Positions 16,996-25,718 of a stretch of 64,000 nt of DNA are shown here, piece by piece. The notes under the pieces are model-generated. The model saw only the letters and a list, made by a program, of their open reading frames with translations. It made no database searches and was not told where the DNA came from. Both the position numbers and the translations under genes were made by a program. Position 1 is the stretch's first letter; each line of letters begins with the position of its first letter. Source of the DNA: Igneacidithiobacillus sp041146875 (lineage in GTDB: Bacteria; Pseudomonadota; Gammaproteobacteria; Acidithiobacillales; Acidithiobacillaceae); assembly GCF_041146875.1 (NCBI RefSeq), contig NZ_JBFRXP010000008.1, positions 66,623 through 130,622 of the forward strand, in the 5' to 3' direction.

Positions 16996-18078
16996 ATGCT
17001 CTATTACCTCCTGCTGCAGCTCCAAGGCATCTATCATGGCTTTCATGTCTTCTCGTATCTGACCCTGCGTGGAGTCTTGAGCATCCTCACCGCCCTCGTA
17101 TTGTCGTTGGGCCTTGGCCCTATCGTCATCGCGCGCCTGCGCCGCTATAAAATCGGCCAGATAGTGCGCTCGGATGGACCGGAAACCCACCTTAGCAAAC
17201 AGGGCACGCCAACCATGGGTGGCGCATTGATTCTGTTGGTGGTCTTGCTCACCACTTTGCTCTGGTCCGATCTTGGCAATCCGATGGTGTGGATTGCCAT
17301 GCTGACGACACTGGCGTTTGGTGCCGTGGGCTTCATCGATGATTGGCGCAAACTGCGCCGCAAGAATACCAAGGGACTCTCGGCACGGGGTAAATATGGG
17401 CTGCAGTCGCTCTTCGCGGTCGCCGCTGCCATCGGTCTGTATTTTTGGGCTCAGGGCACTACGCCACACAGTCTGATTGTGCCCTTCGTCCCGCACATCA
17501 TGATCCCACTCGGACTTGGTTTTATTATTTTTAGTTATTTCGTCATCGTCGGTACCTCCAACGCCGTCAATCTCACCGATGGTCTGGATGGCCTCGCGAT
17601 CGTCCCGACAGTGATGGTCGCCGGCGCCCTGGGCATCTTCAGTTACGTCGCGGGTAATGCGGTTTTTGCACACTACTTGGAGATACCCTTTGTTCCCGGC
17701 GCCGGGCAGTTGATCGTTTTCTGCGGCGCCTTGGTCGGTGCTGGACTAGGTTTTCTGTGGTTCAACACCTACCCTGCCGAAGTCTTCATGGGCGATACCG
17801 GGGCACTGGCCTTGGGCGCAGCACTGGCCATCGTCGCCATTGTCGCCCGGCAGGAGTTGGTCTTGGTGATTATGGGTGGCGTCTTCGTGGTCGAGACACT
17901 ATCGGTGATGATCCAGGTTGCTTCCTTCCGCATGACTGGTAAACGCGTCTTCCGCATGGCGCCCCTGCACCATCACTACGAGAAAAAGGGTTGGCCCGAG
18001 CCGCGCGTGGCCGTTCGTTTCTGGATCATCACCGTGATTCTGGTGCTGATTGGCCTGTCGAGTCTGAAAATACGATGA
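16996..18078 (+). CDS. mraY: Phospho-N-acetylmuramoyl-pentapeptide transferase MraY
   Basis: MraY transfers phospho-MurNAc-pentapeptide to undecaprenyl phosphate, forming lipid I. The 360-residue integral membrane protein has about ten hydrophobic helices. Conserved catalytic loops are visible: QGTPTMGG near residue 71, VGFIDDWRK near 113, NLTDGLDGLA near 193 and MGDTGALALG near 265, and the MAPLHHHYEKKGW signature near 320. It is translated right after the murF stop and overlaps murD by four bases. Confidence 0.98.
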   Translation: MLYYLLLQLQGIYHGFHVFSYLTLRGVLSILTALVLSLGLGPIVIARLRRYKIGQIVRSDGPETHLSKQGTPTMGGALILLVVLLTTLLWSDLGNPMVWIAMLTTLAFGAVGFIDDWRKLRRKNTKGLSARGKYGLQSLFAVAAAIGLYFWAQGTTPHSLIVPFVPHIMIPLGLGFIIFSYFVIVGTSNAVNLTDGLDGLAIVPTVMVAGALGIFSYVAGNAVFAHYLEIPFVPGAGQLIVFCGALVGAGLGFLWFNTYPAEVFMGDTGALALGAALAIVAIVARQELVLVIMGGVFVVETLSVMIQVASFRMTGKRVFRMAPLHHHYEKKGWPEPRVAVRFWIITVILVLIGLSSLKIR

Positions 18079-19433
18079 AAAACGTAGACTGGCGAGGACG
18101 CAAAGTGGCCATAGCCGGGGCAGGCAAGACGGGGGAATCCCTGCTGCACTTTGCCCAGGCACAGGGGGCGGAATGCAGCCTGTGGGATACCCGCGCACAC
18201 TTGGACGCGCAGGATTGGCAGGCGCGCTACCCTGGGCTCGACGTGCATTTTGGTCCCTGGTCGGAAGACGTCTTTTTGCCTTATGAGCGTGTCCTCTGTA
18301 GCCCAGGTTTATCGCCCTTGCTCCCGGCCCTGGCAGTAGCGCGGCAGGCGGGGATTCCGCTCTGGGGCGACATTGAGCTCTTTGCCCAGACCGCCCAGGC
18401 GCCGGTCCTTGCCATCACCGGCAGCAATGGCAAGAGCACCGTCACTACCCTGCTTGGCGAGATGGCGCAGGCGGCAGGCCTACGAGTGGCAGTAGGCGGC
18501 AATCTCGGCACCCCTGCCCTTGAGCTGCTACCGCAAGATGGCCAGCCAGAAGCAGATCTTTATGTGCTGGAACTATCCAGCTTCCAGTTGGAATATTGCG
18601 AAAGTCTACGCCCACGCGCAGCAGCCATCCTCAACATCAGCCCGGATCATTTGGATTGGCATGGCGACTTTGCCAGTTATGTGGCCGCCAAGTGGCGCAT
18701 CGCCCAGCATATGGGCGCCGGGGATACGCTGGTCTTGCCAAGCCACGACGCGGAACTGCAAGGTCTGCCTTCTACCCTGTCTCCGGAATTACGGGTGCGA
18801 CGCTTTGGCCCAGGTGCTGCTGGCGATGTTGTTGCTGAACAACTCGTTGTGGACGGTGAAACATTCCTGTCCTGCGAGGAGCTGCGCATCGCTGGACGCC
18901 ACAATCAGGAGAATGCCCTCGTTGCGACGCTTCTGGCGCAGGCGGCGGGGATTCCCCGTATAGCCATCCAAGAGGTGCTGCGCAGCTTCACGGGATTGCC
19001 ACATCGCTTGCAATGGATCGCAACCGTGGATGGGGTGGATTATTACGATGACTCCAAGGGTACCAATCTGGGTGCCAGCCTGCGCGCCATTGAGGCGCTC
19101 TCCGGTCCCTTGGTCCTGATCCTGGGGGGAGACGCCAAGGGTGCCGATCTACAACCCCTGGCTCCAGCCTGTGTCGGGCAACGCGGCGCCGTATTATTGG
19201 GTAGGGCGGAAGACGAACTCGCCATTACCCTGAATAAGGTTCTGCCCATCCGACGTACCGGACAGGCGGGCATGCAGGAGTGCGTGCGCCAGGCCGCTGC
19301 TCTTGCCCAGCACGGCGATCAGGTGCTGCTCTCACCGGCCTGCGCCAGCCTCGACATGTTTCAGGACTATCACGATCGCGGCCAGCAATTTGCCGCTGCC
19401 GTCCAGGCCCTGGCAGGAGTTCAATATGCATAA
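18075..19433 (+). CDS. murD: UDP-MurNAc-L-alanine:D-glutamate ligase MurD
   Basis: MurD adds D-glutamate to UDP-MurNAc-L-Ala. I placed the start at the ATG overlapping the mraY stop, giving 452 residues; longer frames reach into mraY. An N-terminal nucleotide-binding fold begins VAIAGAGKTGESLL, the ATP loop ITGSNGKSTVTTLLGE is near residue 115, and YDDSKGTNLGAS marks the C-domain. The stop overlaps ftsW by eight bases. Confidence 0.97.
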   Translation: MKNVDWRGRKVAIAGAGKTGESLLHFAQAQGAECSLWDTRAHLDAQDWQARYPGLDVHFGPWSEDVFLPYERVLCSPGLSPLLPALAVARQAGIPLWGDIELFAQTAQAPVLAITGSNGKSTVTTLLGEMAQAAGLRVAVGGNLGTPALELLPQDGQPEADLYVLELSSFQLEYCESLRPRAAAILNISPDHLDWHGDFASYVAAKWRIAQHMGAGDTLVLPSHDAELQGLPSTLSPELRVRRFGPGAAGDVVAEQLVVDGETFLSCEELRIAGRHNQENALVATLLAQAAGIPRIAIQEVLRSFTGLPHRLQWIATVDGVDYYDDSKGTNLGASLRAIEALSGPLVLILGGDAKGADLQPLAPACVGQRGAVLLGRAEDELAITLNKVLPIRRTGQAGMQECVRQAAALAQHGDQVLLSPACASLDMFQDYHDRGQQFAAAVQALAGVQYA

Positions 19434-20607
19434 GCCGAGCTGGTGGCTGGCGGAAAAAGGCAGCGCCGATAAGGTGCTGTGGTGGATTTTGATCATCCTC
19501 ATCTGTTTTGGGCTGGTAATGGTCTATTCTGCCAGCGCCCCTGTGGCCCAGCAGGAAACCGGCAACCCACTGTTTTTCGCCGAGCGACAGGTGCTCTATG
19601 CCTTCCTTGGTTTGGGGGTAATGTACTACTTCAGCCGCATAGAGTTGGAGTTCTGGGAGCGGATGACCTTTCCCTTGATGGGGATTTCCCTCGTCGCACT
19701 CCTGGTCGTTTTTGTGCCGGTCATTGGCGTCGGCGTTAATGGTTCGCATCGCTGGATCAACTTTTTGATCGTCCGTCTGCAACCTTCAGAATTGCTAAAA
19801 TTTGCCCTGCTGCTGTTTATGGCCCGCTATGTGGTGCGCAAGGGAGAATTGCTCGGCAATTTCAAGGAAGGCTTGTGGCCGATCTTTATTTTGCTCTTTG
19901 TGCTGGGATTATTACTGCTGCTACAACCTGACTTTGGTTCGTTCTTTATGGTGGTAGCGATTACCGGCACCCTACTGTTTCTTGGCGGTTTGCCGATGCG
20001 ATATGTATTGTTCGCAGGCATCGTTGCCGGCTCGGCGCTGGGTGTCCTCGCCGTATCCGCCCCCTATCGTCTGGCCCGCATTACCTCTTTCTCCAATCCC
20101 TGGGCAGACCCTTATGGCACAGGTTTCCAGTTAGTCCAATCGCTGATCGCGTTTGGCCGTGGCGGCATCTTTGGCGTTGGGCTCGGCAACGGCATTATGA
20201 AATATTTTTACCTGCCAGAGTCTTATACCGACTTCATCCTTGCGGTAATTGGCGAGGAACTCGGCATGATTGGTGTCTGGGCCTTGATCATCCTCTATGC
20301 AGTTGCCAGTTGGCGCATCTATCGCGTTGGCCGTCGTGCGGCAGCCGCTGGCGATGCCTTTTATGCCCTGTTCTGCTACGGCAGCCTGATCTGGTTTGGC
20401 GGCGAGGCAGTGATGTCCATGGGCGTCAACCTCGGTGCGCTGCCAACCAAGGGCTTCGCCCTGCCCCTGATCAGCTACGGTGGCAGCGCCCTGGTTTTCC
20501 TCTGCGCCACCCTCGGTGTGGTGCTGGCCGTAAGCCGCCGTTATCCGCCGCTTGCGAAAAAGGCGAAGGCGAAGGCGAAGACGCAGGCGGAGGTGGCGCA
20601 TGGCTAA
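19426..20607 (+). CDS. ftsW: Lipid II glycosyltransferase FtsW (SEDS family)
   Basis: FtsW polymerises septal glycan together with FtsI. The 393-residue protein starts MHKPSWWLAE just inside murD and has about ten membrane helices. Family motifs include GSHRWI near residue 107, LLLQPDFGS near 165, and the loop ISYGGSALV near residue 350. The extreme C-terminus is unusual: a Lys/Ala repeat (KKAKAKAKT) encoded by a GAAGGC-type microrepeat just before murG, probably a cytoplasmic tail. It overlaps murG by eight bases. Confidence 0.96.
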   Translation: MHKPSWWLAEKGSADKVLWWILIILICFGLVMVYSASAPVAQQETGNPLFFAERQVLYAFLGLGVMYYFSRIELEFWERMTFPLMGISLVALLVVFVPVIGVGVNGSHRWINFLIVRLQPSELLKFALLLFMARYVVRKGELLGNFKEGLWPIFILLFVLGLLLLLQPDFGSFFMVVAITGTLLFLGGLPMRYVLFAGIVAGSALGVLAVSAPYRLARITSFSNPWADPYGTGFQLVQSLIAFGRGGIFGVGLGNGIMKYFYLPESYTDFILAVIGEELGMIGVWALIILYAVASWRIYRVGRRAAAAGDAFYALFCYGSLIWFGGEAVMSMGVNLGALPTKGFALPLISYGGSALVFLCATLGVVLAVSRRYPPLAKKAKAKAKTQAEVAHG

Positions 20608-21673
20608 GGGCGTGCTCATCGCTGCCGGCGGCACTGGGGGGCACATCTTCCCTGCTCTCTCCGTCGCGCGCGAGCTGCGCGCCCAAGGTGTCGCGGTCGA
20701 CTGGATTGGTACCGCGCAAGGCATGGAGCAGCGACTGGTTCCTGCGGCAGGCTACCCCCTGCACCAACTGCAGATGCAAGGCTTGCGCGGCAAGGGCTGG
20801 AAACGCTGGCTCAGCGCCCCTTGGCGTTTGGGACGAGCGGTGCTACAGGCGCGCCAGATTCTGCGTCAGTGCGAGGCCGAAGCGGTGCTGGGCATGGGAG
20901 GATACGTCTCGGCGCCCGCCGGAATCGCTGCCTGGACCCTAGGTCGGCGCCTCTGCTTACATGAGCAGAATGCCATCCCCGGACTCGCGAATCGTCTACT
21001 CGCACCTCTGGCCGCGCAGGTCTTTGCCGGCTTCCCCGATACCGGGCTGCGCAAGGCCCGTTGGGTGGGGAATCCGGTACGTGCAGAGATTGCCGCCTTG
21101 CCAGAGCCTCGGGTCCGTTTCGCGCAACGGCAGGGTAAGCCGCGGGTCTTGATCATGGGTGGCAGTCAGGGGGCGCAGGTACTGAACGATATCTGCTCCG
21201 CCACCCTTGCCGGCCTGCCAGCAGAGCAGCGACCGGAAATCTGGCACCAGTGCGGCACGGCTCACTTGGAAAAGACGCAAACCGCCTATGCCGCTGCCGG
21301 CGTCAAGGCCCGGGTCGAGGCATTCATCGACGATGTGGCAGGAGCCCTTAGCTGGGCGGATCTCGCCATTTGCCGTGCCGGTGCAGCGACGGTAGCGGAG
21401 CTCAGTGCTGCGGGGCTCGGCAGTCTGCTGATTCCGTTCCCTTTTGCTGTCGATGACCACCAGGCGGCCAATGCCCGTTTTCTGGAAGATGCCGGCGCGG
21501 CACGCATGTTGCGCCAAGAGGGGCTTGATGCCGCGCAACTGCGCAGCATTCTGCTACCACTGCTCCAAGATCCGCAGCTGCGCCTGCGTTGGGCGGAGGC
21601 CGCCCGGCGCCAGGCACGCGTCCATGCGGCGCAGGAAGTCGCCGCTGCCTGTGGAGGACTTACAGATGCGTAA
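20600..21673 (+). CDS. murG: Lipid II synthase MurG (UDP-GlcNAc transferase)
   Basis: MurG adds GlcNAc to lipid I at the inner face of the cytoplasmic membrane, making lipid II. The start at 20600 (MAKGVLIAAGGTGGH) gives 357 residues; a longer frame reads into the ftsW repeat and gives a false arginine run. G-loops GGTGGHIFPAL near residue 10, MGGYVSAPAG and GGSQGAQVLND, and the donor-site CRAGAATVAEL near residue 261 are all present. It overlaps both neighbours by eight bases. Confidence 0.97.
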   Translation: MAKGVLIAAGGTGGHIFPALSVARELRAQGVAVDWIGTAQGMEQRLVPAAGYPLHQLQMQGLRGKGWKRWLSAPWRLGRAVLQARQILRQCEAEAVLGMGGYVSAPAGIAAWTLGRRLCLHEQNAIPGLANRLLAPLAAQVFAGFPDTGLRKARWVGNPVRAEIAALPEPRVRFAQRQGKPRVLIMGGSQGAQVLNDICSATLAGLPAEQRPEIWHQCGTAHLEKTQTAYAAAGVKARVEAFIDDVAGALSWADLAICRAGAATVAELSAAGLGSLLIPFPFAVDDHQAANARFLEDAGAARMLRQEGLDAAQLRSILLPLLQDPQLRLRWAEAARRQARVHAAQEVAAACGGLTDA

Positions 21674-23063
21674 CTGGGTACGACAGATCCATCTGGTAGG
21701 CATCGGCGGCGCCGGCATGCGCGGCATCGCCGAGGTCCTTCTGAATCTTGGCTATGCCGTTTCTGGCTCCGATCTACGCCCAGGTCCGGCGACCTTGCGC
21801 TTGAGCGACCTGGGCGCCAGCATTTTCACTGGCCATGTAGCCGCTAACGTACGCGGCGCCGACGTCGTTGTGGTATCGTCCGCCATCAGCAACGACAATC
21901 CCGAGATTGTCGCCGCACGCGAGCAGCGCATCCCGGTCATCCGCCGGGCGGAGATGCTGGCGGAACTGATGCGCTTCAAGCAGGGCATCGCTATCGCCGG
22001 TACCCACGGCAAGACCACCACCACCAGTCTGGTGGCGAGCATCCTCGGCGCTGGCGGCCTCGACCCCACCTTCGTCATTGGTGGCCGCCTGAAAAGTGCT
22101 GGCACGCACGCCGCCCTCGGCAGTGGCGAGTATCTCGTTGCTGAAGCGGATGAGTCCGATGCCTCTTTCCTCTATCTTGCACCAGTTATGGCCGTGGTCA
22201 CCAACATCGATGCCGATCACATGGAGACCTACGGCAACACCATGGCACAATTGCGCGCTGCCTTCCTGCAATTTCTCCAGCGTCTACCCTTCTACGGCCT
22301 GGCGGTGCTGTGCACCGACGAACCCATGGTGCGCGGCCTGTTGCCAGAACTGCGTACCCCGGTGTTGGGCTATGGTCTGCAGGACGACAGCGACCTGCAG
22401 GCACGCAACATTCGCTACCGCGGCATGGGTAGTGAGCTGGAGATCTGGCGCCGCGCCGATGGCCAGGCAGTACACTGGTTCGACCTGCAGCTCAACATCC
22501 CCGGTGAGCACAATGTCCTCAACGCCCTCGCCGCCATTGGCATTGCCAGCAAGGTCGGGGTGAGTCAGGAAACCATTGCCCAAGCCCTGGCCGAATTCCG
22601 TGGTGTGGCGCGGCGCTTTGAGCTGCTCGGCGATTGGCAGGGGTACAGTATTGTCGATGATTACGGCCACCATCCCCGAGAGCTGGCGGCCACCATCGCT
22701 GCCGCGCGACGGATTTGGCCGCAGCGGCCCCTGGTCCTGCTCTTTCAGCCGCATCGTTTTACCCGTACCCGCGACCTCTTCAGTGACTTTGTCGAGGTCT
22801 TGGCGCAAGCCGACCGCAGCATTCTCCTGGACGTCTATCCCGCCGGGGAGGCGCCCATCGCCGGTGCCGACAGCGTCAACCTGGCTGCCACGCTACAGCA
22901 GCGCGGCGCCGACGTACTGCACCTGCCCGACATTTTGCAGGAGCCGCAACAGCTTCTTGCCCATCTTCCCGACAATGCCGTGCTGCTCTGTATGGGCGCG
23001 GGCAACATCAGTCAGCTTGCCGGTCGTTGGGATGAGGTCTTCGGCATGGAGGGGCAAGGATGA
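21666..23063 (+). CDS. murC: UDP-MurNAc:L-alanine ligase MurC
   Basis: MurC adds the first amino acid, L-alanine, to UDP-MurNAc. With the ATG at 21666 the protein is 465 residues, beginning with the nucleotide-binding IHLVGIGGAGMRGIAEVL. The ATP loop GTHGKTTTTSLVA is near residue 115, EADESDASF near 165 and DDYGHHPRE near 340, all diagnostic of MurC. A long upstream extension in the same frame lies within murG and is not real. It overlaps murG by eight bases and murB by four. Confidence 0.97.
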   Translation: MRNWVRQIHLVGIGGAGMRGIAEVLLNLGYAVSGSDLRPGPATLRLSDLGASIFTGHVAANVRGADVVVVSSAISNDNPEIVAAREQRIPVIRRAEMLAELMRFKQGIAIAGTHGKTTTTSLVASILGAGGLDPTFVIGGRLKSAGTHAALGSGEYLVAEADESDASFLYLAPVMAVVTNIDADHMETYGNTMAQLRAAFLQFLQRLPFYGLAVLCTDEPMVRGLLPELRTPVLGYGLQDDSDLQARNIRYRGMGSELEIWRRADGQAVHWFDLQLNIPGEHNVLNALAAIGIASKVGVSQETIAQALAEFRGVARRFELLGDWQGYSIVDDYGHHPRELAATIAAARRIWPQRPLVLLFQPHRFTRTRDLFSDFVEVLAQADRSILLDVYPAGEAPIAGADSVNLAATLQQRGADVLHLPDILQEPQQLLAHLPDNAVLLCMGAGNISQLAGRWDEVFGMEGQG

Positions 23064-23938
23064 TTGGCGGCCGCTTGCGCCTGGGAGAATCCCTCGCCCG
23101 GCATAGCAGCTGGCGCGTCGGTGGGCCGGCAGAGAACTTTTACCTCCCCGCTACCGCTGATGATTTGGCGGGCTTCTTACGCGACTTTGCGCGTGGCCCG
23201 ATCACCTGGCTGGGCTTGGGTAGCAATGTCCTGCTACGCGATGGCGGCCTGCGCGGCACGGTGATTTGCCTGGCCCACGGCCTTGAGCAGATGGAACTGG
23301 CGGCCGATGGCGAAATCATTGCCGAGGCTGGCGTGTCCGCCGTCAAACTCGCCCATTTTGCGGCCAAGAATGGCCTGGCTGGGGCAGAATTTCTGGCTGG
23401 AATCCCCGGTACCCTGGGGGGATGTCTAGCGATGAATGCCGGCGCCCATGGTGGTGAAACCTGGCCCCTCCTGGAATGGGTTGAGCTGCTGCATCCGAAT
23501 GGCGAACGCGAGCGTCGTGCCGCGAGCGCCTTTCAGGTGGGCTATCGCTCGGTACGTGGTCAGGGCGATGCCTGTTTTGTGCGTGCCGGTTTGCGCTTGC
23601 CCACTGGGGAGCCAGAGGCGCTACGCGCGCAACTGCGTGCCTGGCAGAACCAACGGGCAGCGACACAACCTTTGTCCTGGCCCAGTTGTGGCTCGGTCTT
23701 CCGTAATCCATCAGGCGATCACGCGGCGCGGCTTATCGAAGCAGCGGGGCTGAAAGGTCGCCGGGTTGGTGACGCGGAGGTCAGCACGCAACACGCCAAT
23801 TTCATTCTCAACCGCGGGCAGGCGCGCTCGCGCGAAATAGAGGCCCTGGTCATGGAGGTGCAGGAAACGGTGCGCAAGCAGTTCAACGTCGTTTTGCAAC
23901 CGGAAATGCGGGTACTAGGAGAGCATCATGATGACTGA
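23060..23938 (+). CDS. murB: UDP-N-acetylenolpyruvoylglucosamine reductase MurB
   Basis: MurB is the FAD-dependent reductase that makes UDP-MurNAc. At 292 residues it is a type II (short) enzyme, without the extra C-terminal lobe of the E. coli type. Visible are WRVGGPAENF near residue 16, the FAD-binding GLGSNVLLRDGG, AGIPGTLGGCLAMNAGAHGG, GYRS near 160 and SCGSVFRNP near residue 215 with the proton-donor serine. It sits between murC and ddl with overlaps on both sides. Confidence 0.96.
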   Translation: MIGGRLRLGESLARHSSWRVGGPAENFYLPATADDLAGFLRDFARGPITWLGLGSNVLLRDGGLRGTVICLAHGLEQMELAADGEIIAEAGVSAVKLAHFAAKNGLAGAEFLAGIPGTLGGCLAMNAGAHGGETWPLLEWVELLHPNGERERRAASAFQVGYRSVRGQGDACFVRAGLRLPTGEPEALRAQLRAWQNQRAATQPLSWPSCGSVFRNPSGDHAARLIEAAGLKGRRVGDAEVSTQHANFILNRGQARSREIEALVMEVQETVRKQFNVVLQPEMRVLGEHHDD

Positions 23939-24845
23939 GATGCAACGCATTGGCGTGCTCTACGGCGGCCCATCAAGTGAACGGGAGGTCTCACTGCTCA
24001 GCGGCGCGGCGGTGCTAGAGGCCCTGCAAAGTGCTGGCTTCGATGTCTGTGGTATTGACGTGGAGCCGCAGCGCATGGGTGAACAATTGCGCGATCAAGC
24101 CATCGACATCGCCTTCAATGTCTGCCACGGTGCCTTTGGCGAAGACGGGCATCTCCAGGCCAGCCTCGATAATCTGGGGATTTCCTACACCGGCAGCGGC
24201 GTGCTCGCCAGCGCCTTGTCGATGGACAAGTGGCGCTGCAAACGCATCTGGCAGAGCGCCGGACTGCCCACTACTCACGGCATCCTGTTACGCAGCGACG
24301 ATGCGATACCCGGCACGTTGTCTACCTGGGGCTGGCCGCTCTTCGTCAAGCCCAACCGCGGTGGTTCCAGCATTGGCGTCAGTCGCGTGGGCAATGCGCA
24401 AGAGCTGGAAAGCGCGCTCGGCGCGGCCTTCGCCTACGACAGCGAGGTGCTGGTGGAAGCCGCCATTACCGGTAAGGAAGTCACCGTTGCCATCGTCCAT
24501 GGTCGTGCCCTGCCCCCCATCGTCATTCAAGCCAGTGGCAGTTTCTATGACTACCACGCCAAGTATATTGCCGAAGATACCCGCTATCTGCTGCCCTCCG
24601 GCCTTGGCGATGCGCTCGACGGCAAATTGCAAACCCTCGCCACCCAGGCCTTTGCCGAAATCGATGGTAGCGGCTGGGGGCGAGTGGATTTTCTCTTGGA
24701 CGAGTCCGGTACGCCGGCCTTGCTCGAAATCAATAGTGTTCCTGGCATGACCAGCCACAGCCTGGTGCCCATGGCGGCCCGCGCCGTCGGCTGGGACTTT
24801 GCCGAATTATGCAGACGCATCCTCGATCCGAGGAGGGGAGGATAG
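23928..24845 (+). CDS. ddl: D-alanine:D-alanine ligase
   Basis: Ddl makes the D-Ala-D-Ala dipeptide used by MurF. The 305-residue ATP-grasp protein begins IGVLYGGPSSEREVSLLSG; HGAFGEDGHLQ, KPNRGGSSIGVSR and LEINSVPGMTSHSLVP are family blocks. The residues are of the D-Ala-D-Ala (vancomycin-sensitive) type as far as I can judge. The start overlaps the murB end by eleven bases and only three bases separate it from ftsQ. Confidence 0.96.
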   Translation: MMTEMQRIGVLYGGPSSEREVSLLSGAAVLEALQSAGFDVCGIDVEPQRMGEQLRDQAIDIAFNVCHGAFGEDGHLQASLDNLGISYTGSGVLASALSMDKWRCKRIWQSAGLPTTHGILLRSDDAIPGTLSTWGWPLFVKPNRGGSSIGVSRVGNAQELESALGAAFAYDSEVLVEAAITGKEVTVAIVHGRALPPIVIQASGSFYDYHAKYIAEDTRYLLPSGLGDALDGKLQTLATQAFAEIDGSGWGRVDFLLDESGTPALLEINSVPGMTSHSLVPMAARAVGWDFAELCRRILDPRRGG

Positions 24846-24848
24846 GCC

Positions 24849-25718
24849 ATGGTGAGCGCAATTCGTGATCTACAGGGATATCGGCGGGAGCCTGTGGCCA
24901 GAGCCGCACCGCAGGAGTCGGCGGAGAAACCCGTAGCGGCCAGCGCCCCGACCCATCCGTTTCCCTGGGGCAAGGCGCTGCGCGGCACGCTCTGGGGCGC
25001 CGGCCTGCTGGCTATTGGCTTGGGCGCTTGGCAGGGCTGGAATTTCATCCGCCAACCGTCGTTGCTACCCATTGACAGCGTTCATATTGAGGGGCTCGCG
25101 CCAAGCATACCGATCTACCGGGTCAATCGCGCCATTGCGCCGTTTCTTGCGCAGGGCTTTTTCTGGGTTGACCTGAGTACCATGCGCCACGCTCTGCAGA
25201 ATGTGCCATGGGTGGCGAATGCCGATGTACGCCGGGTTTGGCCCGACCGCATCGAGGTTGATCTGCAAGCAGTGCAGCCGGCAGCACGCTGGTTGGGGGG
25301 CGCCGGTGAGGTGCTGGGCAAAGACGGTAAGGTCTATCAGGTACCGGCAGACGAAGTGCCGAAGCAACTCCCCGCCCTCTTCGGTCCAGCAGATGCCGGA
25401 CTGCAGATGCTGCAAAAGCGGGAAAAGATCAATCAGGCCTTGGCGCCGCTCCAGTTACAGGTGCGCGCCCTGGAGCTCAATCAGCGCGGCGGCTGGCGTT
25501 GCATCCTGAGTAACGGGGTGCGCCTGGTGCTGGGTCGCGAGAAGGTCATTAAGGGGGTACAGCGCTGGGTTGCTGTCGCCCCGGAGATTCAACAGTACCT
25601 GGTACCCGGCGCCAGCATGGATTTGCGCTACAACAACGGTTTCGCGGTCGCCTTGCCTGAGGCGGCTTCTACGAGTGTCAGTGAGGGGCCGGCAGCCCCA
25701 AGGAGTGAAAGGAAATGA
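24849..25718 (+). CDS. ftsQ: Cell division protein FtsQ
   Basis: FtsQ links early and late divisome parts. The 289-residue protein has a cytoplasmic N-terminus of about 45 residues, one membrane helix (GTLWGAGLLAIGLGAW, about 46-61), then a POTRA domain (IDSVHIEGLAP) and the beta domain with WPDRIEVDLQ. It is the second subunit of FtsQBL; ftsL lies earlier in this operon, whereas ftsB is not in the window. It overlaps ftsA by four bases. Confidence 0.93.
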   Translation: MVSAIRDLQGYRREPVARAAPQESAEKPVAASAPTHPFPWGKALRGTLWGAGLLAIGLGAWQGWNFIRQPSLLPIDSVHIEGLAPSIPIYRVNRAIAPFLAQGFFWVDLSTMRHALQNVPWVANADVRRVWPDRIEVDLQAVQPAARWLGGAGEVLGKDGKVYQVPADEVPKQLPALFGPADAGLQMLQKREKINQALAPLQLQVRALELNQRGGWRCILSNGVRLVLGREKVIKGVQRWVAVAPEIQQYLVPGASMDLRYNNGFAVALPEAASTSVSEGPAAPRSERK

